A DNA stretch of 64,000 nucleotides, taken from contig NZ_BJDF01000006.1 of NCBI RefSeq assembly GCF_005404815.1, positions 80,024 to 144,023 of the forward strand, given 5' to 3'. Within the stretch, counting starts at the first letter, position 1. Every line of letters begins with the position of its first letter. The notes under the pieces were generated by a model that worked only from the letters and a program-made list of their open reading frames with translations, was not told the origin of the DNA and ran no database searches. The translations under genes and the position numbers were made by a program. The DNA comes from Companilactobacillus huachuanensis (GTDB taxonomy: Bacteria; Bacillota; Bacilli; Lactobacillales; Lactobacillaceae). Positions 1 through 11,252 of this stretch are shown one piece after another.

Positions 1-396
1 CTAGTTATTCGTAGCAATTGTATTTTAGAATCTGAAGATTGAAAGGCGAAAATTAATCTAATCATTGTTATTACAGCCTTAGAACTAATTTATTTAAACA
101 GCTAAAAAATCTTTGTTTTATATTGTTCCTGCTATTAAAAATAAACTAGTTGGAAGAGATGAGAGTATTCATTTGCAGCGAAAGTGGCGTTAGGACTTTA
201 GTCCTTACGCCACCGGGCGCGTTGAAGACTCGCGGATTTTGCGAGGCTTCAACCGAGGTCTGAGACCGCACTTTGGCTCAGGCCGTTCCGCGCAGCAATT
301 GAATACTCTCATCTCTGGAAACGGCATACTTATCTAAACTCTCAACCTTCAGTTTAGAATTTAAAATAGACGGATATTTAACTAGCACCACACGTA
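1..396 (+). repeat. Type II interspersed repeat remnant, split by a type I copy
   Basis: Bases 1-31 match the left part of the type II element at 36611-36655 (shared text ending in TTTTAGAAT). Bases 361-396 match its right end, including ACTAGCACCACACG. A type I element sits between the two parts and is flanked by an 8-bp duplication, so this is a nested insertion. The outermost left terminal repeat is cut by the window edge. The right end lies 79 bp before the clpC start. Confidence 0.7.
32..352 (+). repeat. Type I MITE-like repeat, copy R1
   Basis: The ends CTGAAGATTGAAAG (32-45) and CTCTCAACCTTCAG (339-352) are inverted repeats, 12 of 14 identical. The element is flanked by TTTAGAAT at 24-31 and 353-360, an 8-bp target duplication. 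The core 152-318 is closed by a perfect 17-bp stem (155-171 with 300-316). Inside are hairpin A (186-196 with 201-211) and hairpin B (221-233 with 241-253). No open reading frame or transposase is present, so movement in trans is inferred. Confidence 0.85.
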
Positions 397-410
397 ATAA
401 GATAAATTAA

Positions 411-438
411 TTGCTTTTTTAGAAAACACAATTATACT
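411..438 (+). promoter_or_regulatory. Possible clpC promoter
   Basis: TTGCTT (411-416) and TATACT (433-438) with 16-bp spacing lie about 37 bp before the clpC start. No tandem CtsR heptad (GGTCAAA type) is visible between the repeat and clpC, although clpC is CtsR-controlled in many Firmicutes. Any CtsR control would have to act from further upstream. Confidence 0.45.
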
Positions 439-474
439 TTCTAAACAGACACTTAAAAAGTAGAGGTAACATTA

Positions 475-2979
475 ATGGACAAAGTATTTACCGAAAGCGC
501 CAAGAATGCACTTGTTCTAGCACAAGAACAAGCTAAAAAATTTCATCATAATGCCGTAGGAACAGAACATATTCTGCTGGGCTTAGTAATGGAAAATGAT
601 GGTATCGCCGGTATTACTTTGAGGGATCTAGCTGTTAGTGATCGAGATGTTGAAGAGGAGATTGAACATCTAACTGGTTACGGCGATGTCTCATCTAATA
701 CTGCAAAGGGGATTTATTTACCATATTCTCCAAAGGGACAATTGATTTTAAGTGAATCAGAAGAAACTTCAAATTTATATAAGGCCAATCGAATCGGAAC
801 AGAGCATATTTTATTAGCTATTCTTGATGATACTGATAATTTAGCAAATCGTATTTTGGTCAATTTAGGACTCAGCTTAGCCAAGACTAAGTCGTTACTA
901 TTGAGCAAAATGGGCGTTTCTAACAAAGCTGCTCGTCGAGGATTTGCCGCCAATGTAGCTGCAGCCCAAAAGAAACAACAGTCTAAAGCTAATGGTAATG
1001 GTGGTACTCCAACACTTGATTCGTTATCGCGTGATTTGACAAAGATGGCTCAGGAGAATCAAATTGATCCTGTTATCGGACGTAAGCCTGAAGTTGAAAG
1101 AACTATTCAAATTCTTAGCCGAAGAACTAAGAATAATCCTGTCTTAGTCGGTGAACCAGGTGTTGGTAAAACAGCGATTGCCGAAGGATTAGCTATTGCT
1201 ATCGTTAAAAAAGACGTTCCTATCGACATGCAAAATAAACGTATCATGATGCTCGATATGGGTTCATTAGTAGCTGGTACTAAGTATCGTGGTGAGTTTG
1301 AAGACCGATTGAAGAAAGTTATTGAAGAAATTTATCAAGACAAGCATGTTATTTTATTTATTGATGAATTGCATACTTTGATTGGGGCCGGTGGTGCTGA
1401 GGGTGCTATTGACGCTTCAAATATTCTGAAACCTGCTTTAGCTCGTGGCGAGTTGCAATTGATTGGTGCAACAACTTCTAATGAATATCAAAAATATATT
1501 GAAAAAGATACTGCGCTAGAACGTCGTTTTGCCAAGGTTCATGTTGAAGAACCTAGTGCTGATGATTCAATCAAGATTTTGGAAGGACTTCGTCCAAGAT
1601 ATGAACAACACCATGGCTTGACGATTTCTGACGACGCAGTGGAAGCTGCTGTTCGCTTGTCGACACGTTACTTAACAAATCGTTTCTTACCTGATAAGGC
1701 CATCGATTTAATGGATGAAGCATCAGCTAAAGTGAGAATCCATAACGTATCGAAGAATAACAAACTTGAAGAGCTAACAGATCAATCAATGAAATTATTG
1801 AACGATAAGAATAATGCCATTCTTGATCAAGATTTTGAAAAGGCTGCTAAGATTCGTGAAGAAGAGCAAGATGTTCAAGAACAACTCACTAAACTAAAGA
1901 GCAAGAAAACTGCTGCCAATAAGAAACCAGTTGTTACAGCCGATGATATTGCTGAAGTTATCGCTCAATGGACTGGAGTTCCTGTTAAGCAAATTACTCG
2001 TAAAGAGAGTGAGAAACTGCTTAACCTTGAAAAAGAGCTCCACAAGCGTGTTATTGGACAAGATGATGCTATCAATGCAATCTCACGTGCTATCCGACGT
2101 GCCAGAAGTGGTATGAAAGATCCAGCTCGTCCAATTGGTTCATTTATGTTCTTAGGACCTACTGGTGTAGGTAAGACTGAATTAGCTAAGTCAATTGCTG
2201 AAGTAATGTTTGGTTCTGAAGACAATTTGATTCGTGTCGATATGTCTGAATACATGGAACAATACAGCACTTCGAAGTTGATTGGTTCAGCTCCAGGTTA
2301 CGTTGGATTTGACGAAGGTGGTCAACTAACTGAAAAAGTTAGAAATGAACCATACTCAGTCGTCCTACTTGATGAAGTTGAAAAGGCTCATCCAGATGTC
2401 TTTAATCTTTTATTGCAAGTCCTTGATGATGGTATTTTAACTGATGCCAAGGGCCGTAAGGTTGATTTTAGAAATACAATTATTATCATGACTTCAAACC
2501 TAGGCGCTAGATCACTTGAAGAAAACAAGTCAGTTGGTTTTGGTGCTCGTGACGTTCATGATGACTATAAGGAAATGCAAGATCGAATCAATACTGAATT
2601 GAAGAAGTTCTTCCGTCCAGAGTTCTTGAATCGTATCGATGAAACTATCGTCTTTAAGTCACTCAACAAAGAACAACTTAAGGCTGTTGCCAAGATTATG
2701 AGTAACAACTTGAGAAAACGTCTTGCTGAAAGAGATATCAAGCTAGTTATCTCACCATCAGCTTACAGTGACCTTGTTCGAGATGGGTATAATCCAGAGT
2801 ATGGTGCTCGTCCAATGAGAAGAACGATTCAACGTGAAATCGAGGATCCAGTCAGCGAACAACTCCTAATGGGGAATGTTAAAGCTGGAGACGAAATTAA
2901 AGTTGGTTCTAAAAAGGATAAGTTAACAGTAGTTGTTAGCAAGCCTGAAGAAAAGAAAACACTAACTCATCAAAAGTAA
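475..2979 (+). CDS. clpC: ATP-dependent Clp protease ATP-binding subunit ClpC
   Basis: Hexameric AAA+ unfoldase that feeds damaged or adaptor-bound proteins to ClpP in the cytoplasm. The 834-residue protein has the ClpC order: a double Clp-N repeat (about 1-145), AAA1 with GEPGVGKT at 226-233, a UVR-type coiled segment near 445-480, and AAA2 with GPTGVGKT at 561-568. A VGF tripeptide near residue 686 is the ClpP-docking loop, so it is a protease partner rather than ClpB. The ATG follows AGAGGTAA. The next genes are rpoB and rpoC. A ctsR gene, if present, lies left of the window beyond the inserted repeats. Confidence 0.97.
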   Translation: MDKVFTESAKNALVLAQEQAKKFHHNAVGTEHILLGLVMENDGIAGITLRDLAVSDRDVEEEIEHLTGYGDVSSNTAKGIYLPYSPKGQLILSESEETSNLYKANRIGTEHILLAILDDTDNLANRILVNLGLSLAKTKSLLLSKMGVSNKAARRGFAANVAAAQKKQQSKANGNGGTPTLDSLSRDLTKMAQENQIDPVIGRKPEVERTIQILSRRTKNNPVLVGEPGVGKTAIAEGLAIAIVKKDVPIDMQNKRIMMLDMGSLVAGTKYRGEFEDRLKKVIEEIYQDKHVILFIDELHTLIGAGGAEGAIDASNILKPALARGELQLIGATTSNEYQKYIEKDTALERRFAKVHVEEPSADDSIKILEGLRPRYEQHHGLTISDDAVEAAVRLSTRYLTNRFLPDKAIDLMDEASAKVRIHNVSKNNKLEELTDQSMKLLNDKNNAILDQDFEKAAKIREEEQDVQEQLTKLKSKKTAANKKPVVTADDIAEVIAQWTGVPVKQITRKESEKLLNLEKELHKRVIGQDDAINAISRAIRRARSGMKDPARPIGSFMFLGPTGVGKTELAKSIAEVMFGSEDNLIRVDMSEYMEQYSTSKLIGSAPGYVGFDEGGQLTEKVRNEPYSVVLLDEVEKAHPDVFNLLLQVLDDGILTDAKGRKVDFRNTIIIMTSNLGARSLEENKSVGFGARDVHDDYKEMQDRINTELKKFFRPEFLNRIDETIVFKSLNKEQLKAVAKIMSNNLRKRLAERDIKLVISPSAYSDLVRDGYNPEYGARPMRRTIQREIEDPVSEQLLMGNVKAGDEIKVGSKKDKLTVVVSKPEEKKTLTHQK

Positions 2980-2990
2980 GACCTTGACTA

Positions 2991-3019
2991 TTGACATTAA
3001 TAGTGGTTAAGAGTATTAT
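2991..3019 (+). promoter_or_regulatory. rpoBC promoter
   Basis: TTGACA (2991-2996), 17 bp, TATTAT (3014-3019): a near-consensus sigma-A promoter just after clpC. It fires into a leader of about 200 nt that contains a hairpin and an intrinsic terminator before the rpoB start. Confidence 0.75.
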
Positions 3020-3045
3020 CTTTTTTGAGATTCAAAGTTCAAATC

Positions 3046-3076
3046 GCATATCACGATCTATTGTCCGTGGTTATGC
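3046..3076 (+). promoter_or_regulatory. Leader hairpin upstream of rpoB
   Basis: GCATA and CACG (3046-3055) pair with CGTG and TATGC (3066-3076), giving a bulged stem-loop in the rpoB 5' leader. Position and single-hairpin form recall the Lacto-rpoB candidate RNA motif described upstream of rpoB in Lactobacillales. I recognise this by position and form only, not by a covariance-model match. Confidence 0.45.
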
Positions 3077-3090
3077 TAAATAAAAAACAC

Positions 3091-3127
3091 AAAAATAGAT
3101 ATTTGATTCTATTTTTGGTTTTTTTTT
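3091..3127 (+). terminator. Intrinsic terminator in the clpC-rpoB gap
   Basis: AAAAATAGA (3091-3099) pairs with TCTATTTTT (3108-3116), followed by GG and a run of nine T. It ends clpC transcripts. Because it lies downstream of the 2991-3019 promoter it may also attenuate rpoBC. Confidence 0.75.
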
Positions 3128-3230
3128 GCCTAAAAATGGTTTAAAAAACCGCTTTCATGCAAAATGTAATCAAACTGTAATATTCAGATTTGATTGCGAT
3201 TTGGACAAATTAAATGTTGAGGTGAAAAAT

Positions 3231-6200
3231 TTGACTTATCATAACGTTAATTATGGTGCACACCGTGTTCGTCGTAGTTATGCAAAGATCAAGGAAGTTC
3301 TTCCACTGCCAAATTTAATTGACATTCAAACAAATTCTTATAAGTGGTTCTTAGATGAAGGACTTAAAGATATGTTTGACGACATAATGCCAATTGACGA
3401 TTTTGCGGGAAATCTTTCTTTGGAATACGTTGATTACAAGTTACTAGAACCAAAATATACTGTTGAAGAAGCTAGAGCACATGATGCTAACTTCTCAGCA
3501 CCATTACATGTAACTTTGAAATTGACTAATCATGAAACTGGTGAAATCAAAACCCAAGATGTTTTCTTCGGTGATTTCCCTATCATGACTGATGAAGGAA
3601 CTTTCATCATCAACGGTGCTGAACGTGTTATTGTTTCTCAATTAGTACGTTCACCTGGTATTTATTACAATCAAGATACTGATAAAAATGGCCGTGTAAA
3701 CTTTGGTACAACTGTTATCCCTAACCGTGGTGCTTGGTTGGAATATGAAACAGATGCTAAAGGTCTTGGTTATGTAAGAATCGATAGAACTAGAAAATTG
3801 CCTATTTCTGAGTTAGTTAGAGCCTTAGGTTTTGGTGAAGATTCAGAAATTCTTGATATTTTCGGTGATAACGATACTTTGAACCTTACTATGGAAAAAG
3901 ATGTTCATAAGGATACTAGCGATTCACGTGTCGAAGAAGCCTTGAAAGACGTTTATGAAAGACTTCGTCCTGGTGAACCAAAGACTGCAGATAGTTCTCG
4001 TTCATTGCTATATGCTAGATTCTTTGACCCACGTCGTTATGATTTAGCTCCAGTTGGTCGTTATAAGATCAATAAGAAGTTAAACCTTAAGACAAGACTT
4101 TTAAATAAAACTTTGGCTGAAACACTTGCTGATCCAGACACTGGTGAAGTTGTCTTAGCTAAGGATACATTGCTTGATCGTGAAGCTATGCAAACTTTGA
4201 GTACATATCTTGATCGTGAAGACTTTAAGACTGTTACATTGAATCCTTCTGACGAAGGTGTTTTGACAGATCCTATTACTGTCCAAATTATCAAAGTTTA
4301 CTCAGAAAATGATAATGAAAAAGTTGTTAACATAATTGGTAATGGTCACATTCCAGCAACTAACCGTACAATTACACCCGCTGATATTTTGGCTGGTATC
4401 AACTACTTCTTGAACCTTAAAGAAGGTATTGGTACAACTGATGATATTGATCACTTGGGTAACCGTCGTATTCGTTCAGTTGGTGAATTGCTACAAAACC
4501 AATTCCGTATTGGTCTATCACGTATGGAACGTGTTGTACGTGAAAGAATGTCAATTCAAGACTCAGCAACTGTTACACCTCAACAATTGATCAATATTAG
4601 ACCCGTTGTTGCTTCAATTAAGGAATTCTTTGGTTCATCACAATTGTCACAATTCATGGATCAAACTAATCCACTTGGAGAACTAGAGCATAAGCGTCGT
4701 CTATCAGCCCTTGGACCTGGTGGTTTGACTCGTGATCGTGCCGGATATGAAGTTCGTGATGTTCACTATACTCACTATGGTCGTATGTGTCCTATTGAAA
4801 CTCCCGAAGGACCTAATATCGGACTTATCAATAACTTGGCCTCATACGCTATCATCAACAAGTATGGTTTCATCGAAACACCATATCGTCGTGTTTCATG
4901 GGATACACATAAAGTAACTGATAAGATCGATTATTTGACTGCTGATGAAGAAGATAACTATGTTGTTGCTCAAGCAAATACACCATTGGATGATGATGGT
5001 TCATTTACTGATGATTCAATTTTGGCTCGTCACAAGGATGACAATATTGAAACAACTCCAGAAAAAGTCGATTACATGGATGTTTCACCTAAACAAGTAG
5101 TTTCTGTAGCTACTGCATGTATTCCTTTCTTGGAAAATGATGATTCAAACCGTGCCTTGATGGGTGCTAACATGCAACGTCAAGCTGTTCCTTTGATCAA
5201 TCCACATGCTCCAATCGTTGGTACTGGTATGGAATATATTGCTGCCCATGATTCTGGTGCTGCTTTGTTAGCTGAACATGCTGGTATCGTTGATTATGTT
5301 GATGCTAAGAAAGTTACTATCAAACGTGACGAAGATGGCACAACTGATGAATATAAAGTAACTAAGTTCCGTCGTTCAAATAATGGTAAGAGTTACAACC
5401 AAAGACCTATTGTCCACAAAGATGAGGTTATTAAGAAGGGTGATATTATTGCCGATGGTCCAGCAATGGAAAACGGTGAATTAGCTCTTGGTCAAAACCC
5501 ATTGATTGCCTTTATGACATGGAACATGTACAACTACGAAGATGCGATTGTACTTTCAGAAAAATTAGTGCGTGAAGATGCTTATACTTCAATTCATATT
5601 GAAGAGTACGAATCAGAAGCACGTGATACAAAACTTGGACCTGAAGAAATCACACGTGAAATTCCTAACGTTGGTGAAGATTCATTGAAGGATCTTGACG
5701 AATTCGGAATTATCCGTATTGGTGCTGAAGTTCGTGATGGCGATATCTTAGTTGGTAAGGTTACACCTAAGGGTGTTACAGAATTATCAGCCGAAGAAAG
5801 ATTGCTACATGCTATCTTTGGTGAAAAAGCTCGTGAAGTCCGTGATACTTCACTTCGTGTACCACATGGTGGTGGCGGTATTATCCAAGATGTTAAGGTC
5901 TTCACTCGTGAAGCCGGTGACGAACTTGATCCTGGTGTTAACATGTTAGTTCGTGTTTACATTGCTCAAAAGCGTAAGATTCAAGTTGGTGACAAGATGT
6001 CTGGACGTCATGGTAACAAGGGTACTGTTTCAATTGTTGTACCTGAAGAAGATATGCCTTACATGCCAGATGGTACTCCAGTAGATATCCTATTGAACCC
6101 AATGGGTGTTCCATCACGTATGAATATCGGACAAGTTCTTGATCTTCACTTAGGTATGGCTGCTAGAAAACTTGGTATCCATGTTGCAACACCTGTTTTT

Positions 6201-6839
6201 GATGGTGTTAGTGATGATGAATTATGGGACATTGTTAAAGAAGCTGATATGGATTCTGATGGTAAATCAATTCTTTATGATGGACGTACTGGTGAACCAT
6301 TTAAGAACCGTGTTTCTGTTGGTGTCATGTACTACTTGAAACTAGCTCACATGGTTGATGATAAGATTCATGCTCGTTCAATCGGACCTTACTCACTAGT
6401 TACTCAACAACCACTTGGTGGTAAAGCACAATTTGGTGGTCAGAGATTTGGTGAAATGGAAGTTTGGGCTCTTGAAGCTTACGGTGCCGCTTATACACTT
6501 CAAGAAATTTTGACATACAAGTCTGATGATGTTGTTGGACGTGTTAAGACTTATGAAGCTATTGTTAAGGGTGAAAGTATTCCTAAGCCTGGTGTTCCTG
6601 AATCATTCCGTGTTCTTGTCAAAGAATTACAAGCTCTAGGACTAGACATGAAAGTTCTCGATTCACACAAGAAGGAAATCGAACTTAGAGATATGGACGA
6701 TGACGAAGATGCTGTAAGTATCGACGCTCTATCTAAGTTTGCTAAACAACAAGAACAAAAACGTGCTGAAGAGGAAGCTAAGAAGCTTGAAGCCTCAAAA
6801 GATTCAGCTGAATCAACTAGTACAAAATCAGAAAACTAG
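3231..6839 (+). CDS. rpoB: DNA-directed RNA polymerase subunit beta
   Basis: Catalytic core subunit of RNA polymerase, carrying the rifampicin pocket and half of the active-site cleft. From TTG 3231 the protein has 1202 residues, starting [20 protein letters not shown]. This start is chosen because GAGGTG (3219-3224) sits correctly before it. The frame is open back to 3126, but those extra 35 codons overlap the terminator T-run and are unlike RpoB. The C-terminus ends in an acidic/lysine-rich tail, usual for lactobacilli. It is separated by 24 bp from rpoC. Confidence 0.97.
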   Translation: MTYHNVNYGAHRVRRSYAKIKEVLPLPNLIDIQTNSYKWFLDEGLKDMFDDIMPIDDFAGNLSLEYVDYKLLEPKYTVEEARAHDANFSAPLHVTLKLTNHETGEIKTQDVFFGDFPIMTDEGTFIINGAERVIVSQLVRSPGIYYNQDTDKNGRVNFGTTVIPNRGAWLEYETDAKGLGYVRIDRTRKLPISELVRALGFGEDSEILDIFGDNDTLNLTMEKDVHKDTSDSRVEEALKDVYERLRPGEPKTADSSRSLLYARFFDPRRYDLAPVGRYKINKKLNLKTRLLNKTLAETLADPDTGEVVLAKDTLLDREAMQTLSTYLDREDFKTVTLNPSDEGVLTDPITVQIIKVYSENDNEKVVNIIGNGHIPATNRTITPADILAGINYFLNLKEGIGTTDDIDHLGNRRIRSVGELLQNQFRIGLSRMERVVRERMSIQDSATVTPQQLINIRPVVASIKEFFGSSQLSQFMDQTNPLGELEHKRRLSALGPGGLTRDRAGYEVRDVHYTHYGRMCPIETPEGPNIGLINNLASYAIINKYGFIETPYRRVSWDTHKVTDKIDYLTADEEDNYVVAQANTPLDDDGSFTDDSILARHKDDNIETTPEKVDYMDVSPKQVVSVATACIPFLENDDSNRALMGANMQRQAVPLINPHAPIVGTGMEYIAAHDSGAALLAEHAGIVDYVDAKKVTIKRDEDGTTDEYKVTKFRRSNNGKSYNQRPIVHKDEVIKKGDIIADGPAMENGELALGQNPLIAFMTWNMYNYEDAIVLSEKLVREDAYTSIHIEEYESEARDTKLGPEEITREIPNVGEDSLKDLDEFGIIRIGAEVRDGDILVGKVTPKGVTELSAEERLLHAIFGEKAREVRDTSLRVPHGGGGIIQDVKVFTREAGDELDPGVNMLVRVYIAQKRKIQVGDKMSGRHGNKGTVSIVVPEEDMPYMPDGTPVDILLNPMGVPSRMNIGQVLDLHLGMAARKLGIHVATPVFDGVSDDELWDIVKEADMDSDGKSILYDGRTGEPFKNRVSVGVMYYLKLAHMVDDKIHARSIGPYSLVTQQPLGGKAQFGGQRFGEMEVWALEAYGAAYTLQEILTYKSDDVVGRVKTYEAIVKGESIPKPGVPESFRVLVKELQALGLDMKVLDSHKKEIELRDMDDDEDAVSIDALSKFAKQQEQKRAEEEAKKLEASKDSAESTSTKSEN

Positions 6840-6863
6840 TCAAAACTTTAGGGAGGTTACCTT

Positions 6864-9800
6864 TTGATAGACGTTAATAAATTCGAAAGTATGCAAATTG
6901 GTTTAGCATCTCCGGACAAGATTCGTAGTTGGTCTTATGGAGAAGTTAAGAAACCAGAAACTATCAACTACCGTACTTTGAAACCAGAAAAAGATGGTCT
7001 ATTCGATGAAAGAATTTTCGGACCAACTAAAGACTGGGAATGTGCCTGTGGTAAATACAAACGTATCCGTTATAAGGGTATTGTCTGTGACCGCTGTGGT
7101 GTTGAAGTTACACGTTCAAAGGTTCGTCGTGAACGTATGGCTCATATCGAACTAGCTGCACCAGTCTCACATATCTGGTACTTTAAAGGTATCCCATCAC
7201 GTATGGGACTTGTTTTGGACATGAGTCCAAGAAACTTGGAAGAAATTATCTACTTTGCATCATACGTAGTTATCGATCCAGGCGAAACAGATCTAGAAAA
7301 GAAGCAACTTTTAACTGAAACTGAATATCGTAAGAAACGTGAAGAATTTGGTAACAAATTCGTTGCTAAGATGGGTGCCGAAGGTATTCGTGATTTACTT
7401 AGCCAAGTTGATATGGTGACAGAAGTTAAAGAACTTCGCGAGACTTTAAAGAGTGCTCAAGGTCAAAAACGTACACGTGCCATCAGACGTTTGGATATTT
7501 TAAGTGCTTTCCAAAAATCAGGTAACAAGCCAGAATGGATGATCATGGAAGCTATTCCCGTTATCCCACCTGACTTACGTCCTATGGTTCAACTTGAAGG
7601 TGGCCGTTTCGCTACTTCTGATTTGAACGATTTGTACCGTCGAGTAATTAACCGTAACAACCGTTTGAAGAGATTGTTGGACTTAAATGCTCCTAACATC
7701 ATTGTTCAAAATGAAAAGAGAATGTTGCAAGAAGCTGTTGATGCTTTGATCGATAATGGTCGTCGTGGCCGTCCTGTTACAGGACCTGGTAACCGTCCAT
7801 TGAAGTCACTTTCTCACATGCTTAAAGGTAAGCAAGGACGTTTCCGTCAAAACTTACTTGGTAAGCGTGTTGATTATTCAGGACGTTCAGTTATTGATGT
7901 TGGACCTACATTGAAGTTCTATCAATGTGGACTTCCACGTGAAATGGCTTTGGAATTGTTCAAACCATTCGTTATGCATGAACTTGTTAAACGTGAAATT
8001 GCTTCTAACGTTAAAAACGCTAGAAGAAAAATTGATCGTCAAGATGATGACATTTGGGATGTTCTAGAAGACGTTATCAAAGAACGTCCAGTATTGCTTA
8101 ACCGTGCCCCTACACTTCACAGACTTGGTATTCAAGCTTTTGAACCTGTTTTGGTTGATGGTAAGTCAATGCGTTTGCACCCACTTGCTTGTGAAGCTTA
8201 CAATGCCGATTTTGATGGTGATCAAATGGCTATCCATGTGCCACTATCAGACGAAGCTCAAGCTGAAGCACGTATGTTGATGCTTGCTGCCCACCATATC
8301 CTTGCTCCTAAAGATGGTAAGCCTATCGTTACTCCTTCACAGGATGTTGTTTTGGGTAACTACTATCTAACAATTGAAACAAGACATATGACTGGTGAAG
8401 GTAAGATCTTCAAGGATTCTAATGAAGTTCAAACAGCCTTATTGAACGGTGATATTCACTATCACACAAGAATTGGTATCGCTGTTGATTCAATGCCTAA
8501 CAAGCCATTCAAGGATGATCAAATAAGCAAGATTATGATTACTTCTGTTGGTAAGGTTATCTTTAACGAAATTCTTCCTGAAGATTTCCCTTACTTGAAT
8601 GAACCAACTGATGACAATTTGATGCATGGTGTTCCTGATAAATACTTCCTTGGTAAAGGTGAGGATATTAATCAACGTCTTGACGAAATGGATTTGACTG
8701 ACCCATTGAAGAGTGGTTATCTTTCAGATATCATTGCTCAAGTCTTCAAAGTTTACCGTGTTCAAAGAACATCATCATTGCTTGATGACATGAAAGAATT
8801 AGGTTACACAATTTGTACACTTTCTGGTTTAACAGTTGGTGTTACTGATGTTCCTAATTTGACTGAAAAACCTGAAATTATTGAAAAGGCCCACAAACAA
8901 GTTGCTGCAATTTCTAAGCAATTCCGTCGTGGACTAATCACTGACTCAGAACGACATGATCGTGTTATTAGTGTTTGGAATGATACTAAGGATGATATTC
9001 AACAAAGATTGATCGATTCCTTCGATCCTACAAACCCTATTAACTTGATGTCTGATTCTGGTGCCCGTGGTAACATCTCAAACTTTACACAACTTGCTGG
9101 TATGCGTGGACTTATGGCCGCTCCTAATGGTGGTATGATGGAAATCCCTGTTATTTCTAACTTCCGTGAAGGCCTATCTGTTATGGAAATGTTCATGTCA
9201 ACCCACGGTGCCCGTAAAGGTATGACCGATACAGCCTTGAAGACAGCCAACTCTGGTTACTTGACTCGTCGTTTGGTTGATGTTGCTCAAGATGTTATTG
9301 TTCGTGAAGAAGATTGTGGTACTGACCGTGGACTTGTTGTAAGTTCAATTATGGAAGGTACAGACATGATCGAACCATTGTATGACAGACTTGTTGGTCG
9401 TTATACACAAAAGGCAGTTAAGAATCCTGAGACTGGCGAAGTTATCGTACCTCGTGGTGTCATGATGGATGAAACTATCTCACAAAAGATTGTTGATGCC
9501 GGCGTTACACACGTTACAATTCGTTCAGCATTCACATGTGATACAAAGCATGGTGTATGTAAGAAGTGTTACGGTCGTAACCTTGCTACTGGTGAAGAAG
9601 TTGAAATTGGTGAAGCAGTTGGTACTGTTGCTGCTCAATCAATCGGTGAACCAGGTACACAATTGACAATGAGAAACTTCCATACCGGTGGTGTTGCTGG
9701 TGGTGACGATATTACACAAGGACTTCCTCGTGTTCAAGAAATCGTTGAAGCTAGAAACCCTAAAGGTCTTGCTATCATTTCAGAAGTTGACGGTATCATT

Positions 9801-10532
9801 ACTTCAATCGATGAAAATCAAGCAGAACATACTAAGGAAATTACTGTCGAAGGTGACATTGATTCTAGATCTTATAGTGTTCCTTATACATCAAGCGTTG
9901 CGGTTGCCGAAGGTGATCACGTTAAACGTGGTGGTAAGTTGACACAAGGTTCAATCGATCCTAAGGAATTGATCAAAGTTACAAACGTTCTACATACAGA
10001 AAACTACTTGCTTGCTGAAGTTCAAAAAGTTTACCGTATGCAGGGTGTTGATATCTCTGATAAGCACTTTGAGGTTATGGTTAGACAAATGCTCAGAAAG
10101 ATTCGTATTCTTGATCCTGGTGATACAGATGTCTTGCCTGGTCAACTGATGGATATTGCTCAATTTACTGATCATAACCGTGAAACATTATTTAATGGTG
10201 GTATTCCAGCTACTGGACGTCCAGTTCTTCTTGGTATCACTAAGGCTTCTCTTGAAACAAACAGTTTCTTGTCAGCCGCTTCCTTCCAGGAAACAACAAG
10301 AGTTCTTACTGATGCTTCAATTCGTGGTAAGAATGATCCACTTCTTGGACTTAAGGAAAATGTTATTATTGGTAAACTTATCCCTGCCGGTACTGGTATG
10401 GCTAAGTACAACCACATGGAACCAAAGAAAGTTGGTCCTATGGCAGATAACTCATTAAATGGTGCCTACACAATTTCTGACATCGAAGCTCAAATGAAAG
10501 CTGAAGATGCAGCTAAAACAGAAAAACGTTAA
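6864..10532 (+). CDS. rpoC: DNA-directed RNA polymerase subunit beta'
   Basis: Largest RNA polymerase subunit (1222 residues), bearing the catalytic magnesium site NADFDGDQ at about 447-454. The N-terminal zinc ribbon cysteines lie at about 60, 62, 75 and 78 (CACG...CDRCG), and a second cysteine cluster lies near [13 protein letters not shown]. Translation starts at TTG 6864 behind AGGGAGG (6850-6856). It is co-transcribed with rpoB and followed by a strong terminator. Confidence 0.97.
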   Translation: MIDVNKFESMQIGLASPDKIRSWSYGEVKKPETINYRTLKPEKDGLFDERIFGPTKDWECACGKYKRIRYKGIVCDRCGVEVTRSKVRRERMAHIELAAPVSHIWYFKGIPSRMGLVLDMSPRNLEEIIYFASYVVIDPGETDLEKKQLLTETEYRKKREEFGNKFVAKMGAEGIRDLLSQVDMVTEVKELRETLKSAQGQKRTRAIRRLDILSAFQKSGNKPEWMIMEAIPVIPPDLRPMVQLEGGRFATSDLNDLYRRVINRNNRLKRLLDLNAPNIIVQNEKRMLQEAVDALIDNGRRGRPVTGPGNRPLKSLSHMLKGKQGRFRQNLLGKRVDYSGRSVIDVGPTLKFYQCGLPREMALELFKPFVMHELVKREIASNVKNARRKIDRQDDDIWDVLEDVIKERPVLLNRAPTLHRLGIQAFEPVLVDGKSMRLHPLACEAYNADFDGDQMAIHVPLSDEAQAEARMLMLAAHHILAPKDGKPIVTPSQDVVLGNYYLTIETRHMTGEGKIFKDSNEVQTALLNGDIHYHTRIGIAVDSMPNKPFKDDQISKIMITSVGKVIFNEILPEDFPYLNEPTDDNLMHGVPDKYFLGKGEDINQRLDEMDLTDPLKSGYLSDIIAQVFKVYRVQRTSSLLDDMKELGYTICTLSGLTVGVTDVPNLTEKPEIIEKAHKQVAAISKQFRRGLITDSERHDRVISVWNDTKDDIQQRLIDSFDPTNPINLMSDSGARGNISNFTQLAGMRGLMAAPNGGMMEIPVISNFREGLSVMEMFMSTHGARKGMTDTALKTANSGYLTRRLVDVAQDVIVREEDCGTDRGLVVSSIMEGTDMIEPLYDRLVGRYTQKAVKNPETGEVIVPRGVMMDETISQKIVDAGVTHVTIRSAFTCDTKHGVCKKCYGRNLATGEEVEIGEAVGTVAAQSIGEPGTQLTMRNFHTGGVAGGDDITQGLPRVQEIVEARNPKGLAIISEVDGIITSIDENQAEHTKEITVEGDIDSRSYSVPYTSSVAVAEGDHVKRGGKLTQGSIDPKELIKVTNVLHTENYLLAEVQKVYRMQGVDISDKHFEVMVRQMLRKIRILDPGDTDVLPGQLMDIAQFTDHNRETLFNGGIPATGRPVLLGITKASLETNSFLSAASFQETTRVLTDASIRGKNDPLLGLKENVIIGKLIPAGTGMAKYNHMEPKKVGPMADNSLNGAYTISDIEAQMKAEDAAKTEKR

Positions 10533-10537
10533 TCAAT

Positions 10538-10567
10538 AAAAGACGACCCTCGGGCCGTCTTTTTTTG
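10538..10567 (+). terminator. rpoC terminator
   Basis: AAAGACGACCC pairs with GGGCCGTCTTT around a TC loop and is followed by a T-run. It ends the rpoBC operon. Confidence 0.9.
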
Positions 10568-10630
10568 TATAATGATATGGTAATTGTGATATGCTAGCCA
10601 CGGATTTGGTGTGATGAGTGTTAATAGAAA

Positions 10631-10940
10631 CTATTTAGGTAAGTATGCCGTTTCCAGAGCTGAGAGTATTCAATTACTGCGCGGAACGGCCCGAGCCAAA
10701 GAACGGTCTCGAACCTCGGTTGAAGCCTCGCAAAACCCGCGAGTCTTCAACACGCCCGGTGGTGTAATTGCTGAAGCAATAACGCCACTTTCGCGGTAAA
10801 TGAATACTCTCAGTTCTTCCAACTAGTTTATTTTTTCATGGCAGGAACAAATAAAAGGAAGACTTCTGCTTACTTAAATAAATTTGTTCTATGCCTGTAA
10901 CAATAATGGTTATATTAGTTTTTCATCTTTCAACCTTTAG
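10631..10940 (-). repeat. Type I MITE-like repeat, copy R2
   Basis: The minus-strand sequence matches R1. The core 10654-10820 has the same outer stem and hairpins A and B, but hairpin A reads ATTGC/GCAAT where R1 has AGGAC/GTCCT. The right end CTTTCAACCTTTAG is intact (10927-10940); the left end is degenerate. Flanks AATAGAAA (10623-10630) and CATAGAAA (10941-10948) look like an 8-bp target duplication with one change. Reading frames inside it are produced by the repeat. Confidence 0.8.
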
Positions 10941-10971
10941 CATAGAAATAAAGGAATATTATTGAGATATC

Positions 10972-11213
10972 ACTGGTGCAATCCGTTACCAATATATTTC
11001 CATTTATTAAAGAAAAAGCCGCAAAAAACTAGTCGGAAGAGTCGAGAGATATTTGTGGGCAGTGGAAGTGGTGTTAGAGCTTCAGCCCTTACACCACCGG
11101 GCGTGTTTGTAGACTTACCGTTTTTTGGTAAGGCTTCAACCGAGATTCGAGACCGCTTCCCAGGCTCGTGCCGGTCTGCATAGCAGGTGAATATTCTCAG
11201 CTCTGGAGACGGC
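10972..11213 (+). repeat. Type II repeat, copy R3
   Basis: The core 11034-11206 (GGAAGAGTCGAGAG to CAGCTCTGG) carries hairpin A, with GGTGT/ACACC at its base, and hairpin B with CTTACC/GGTAAG. The left end near 10976 (GGTGCAAT) resembles the type II terminal repeat, and the right terminus is lost. It ends 40 bp before the start codon of the hydrolase gene, in the same orientation. Confidence 0.7.
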
Positions 11214-11252
11214 ACAAACAAAAAATGTTCAATAATTTTGGAGGTCAAGATT

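Noticed and set aside
3126..3230. N-terminal extension of RpoB
   Set aside because: Starts in the terminator T-run with no ribosome site and is unlike RpoB N-termini; TTG 3231 has GAGGTG.
10611..10799. Open frame of 62 codons
   Set aside because: Lies inside repeat R2; similar frames appear in other copies (36743-36928, 54276-54491) because the repeat sequence is shared. No ribosome site.
10962..11248. Open frames on both strands
   Set aside because: Produced by repeat R3; the encoded TPPGVF-like text recurs in other copies and is not a protein family.
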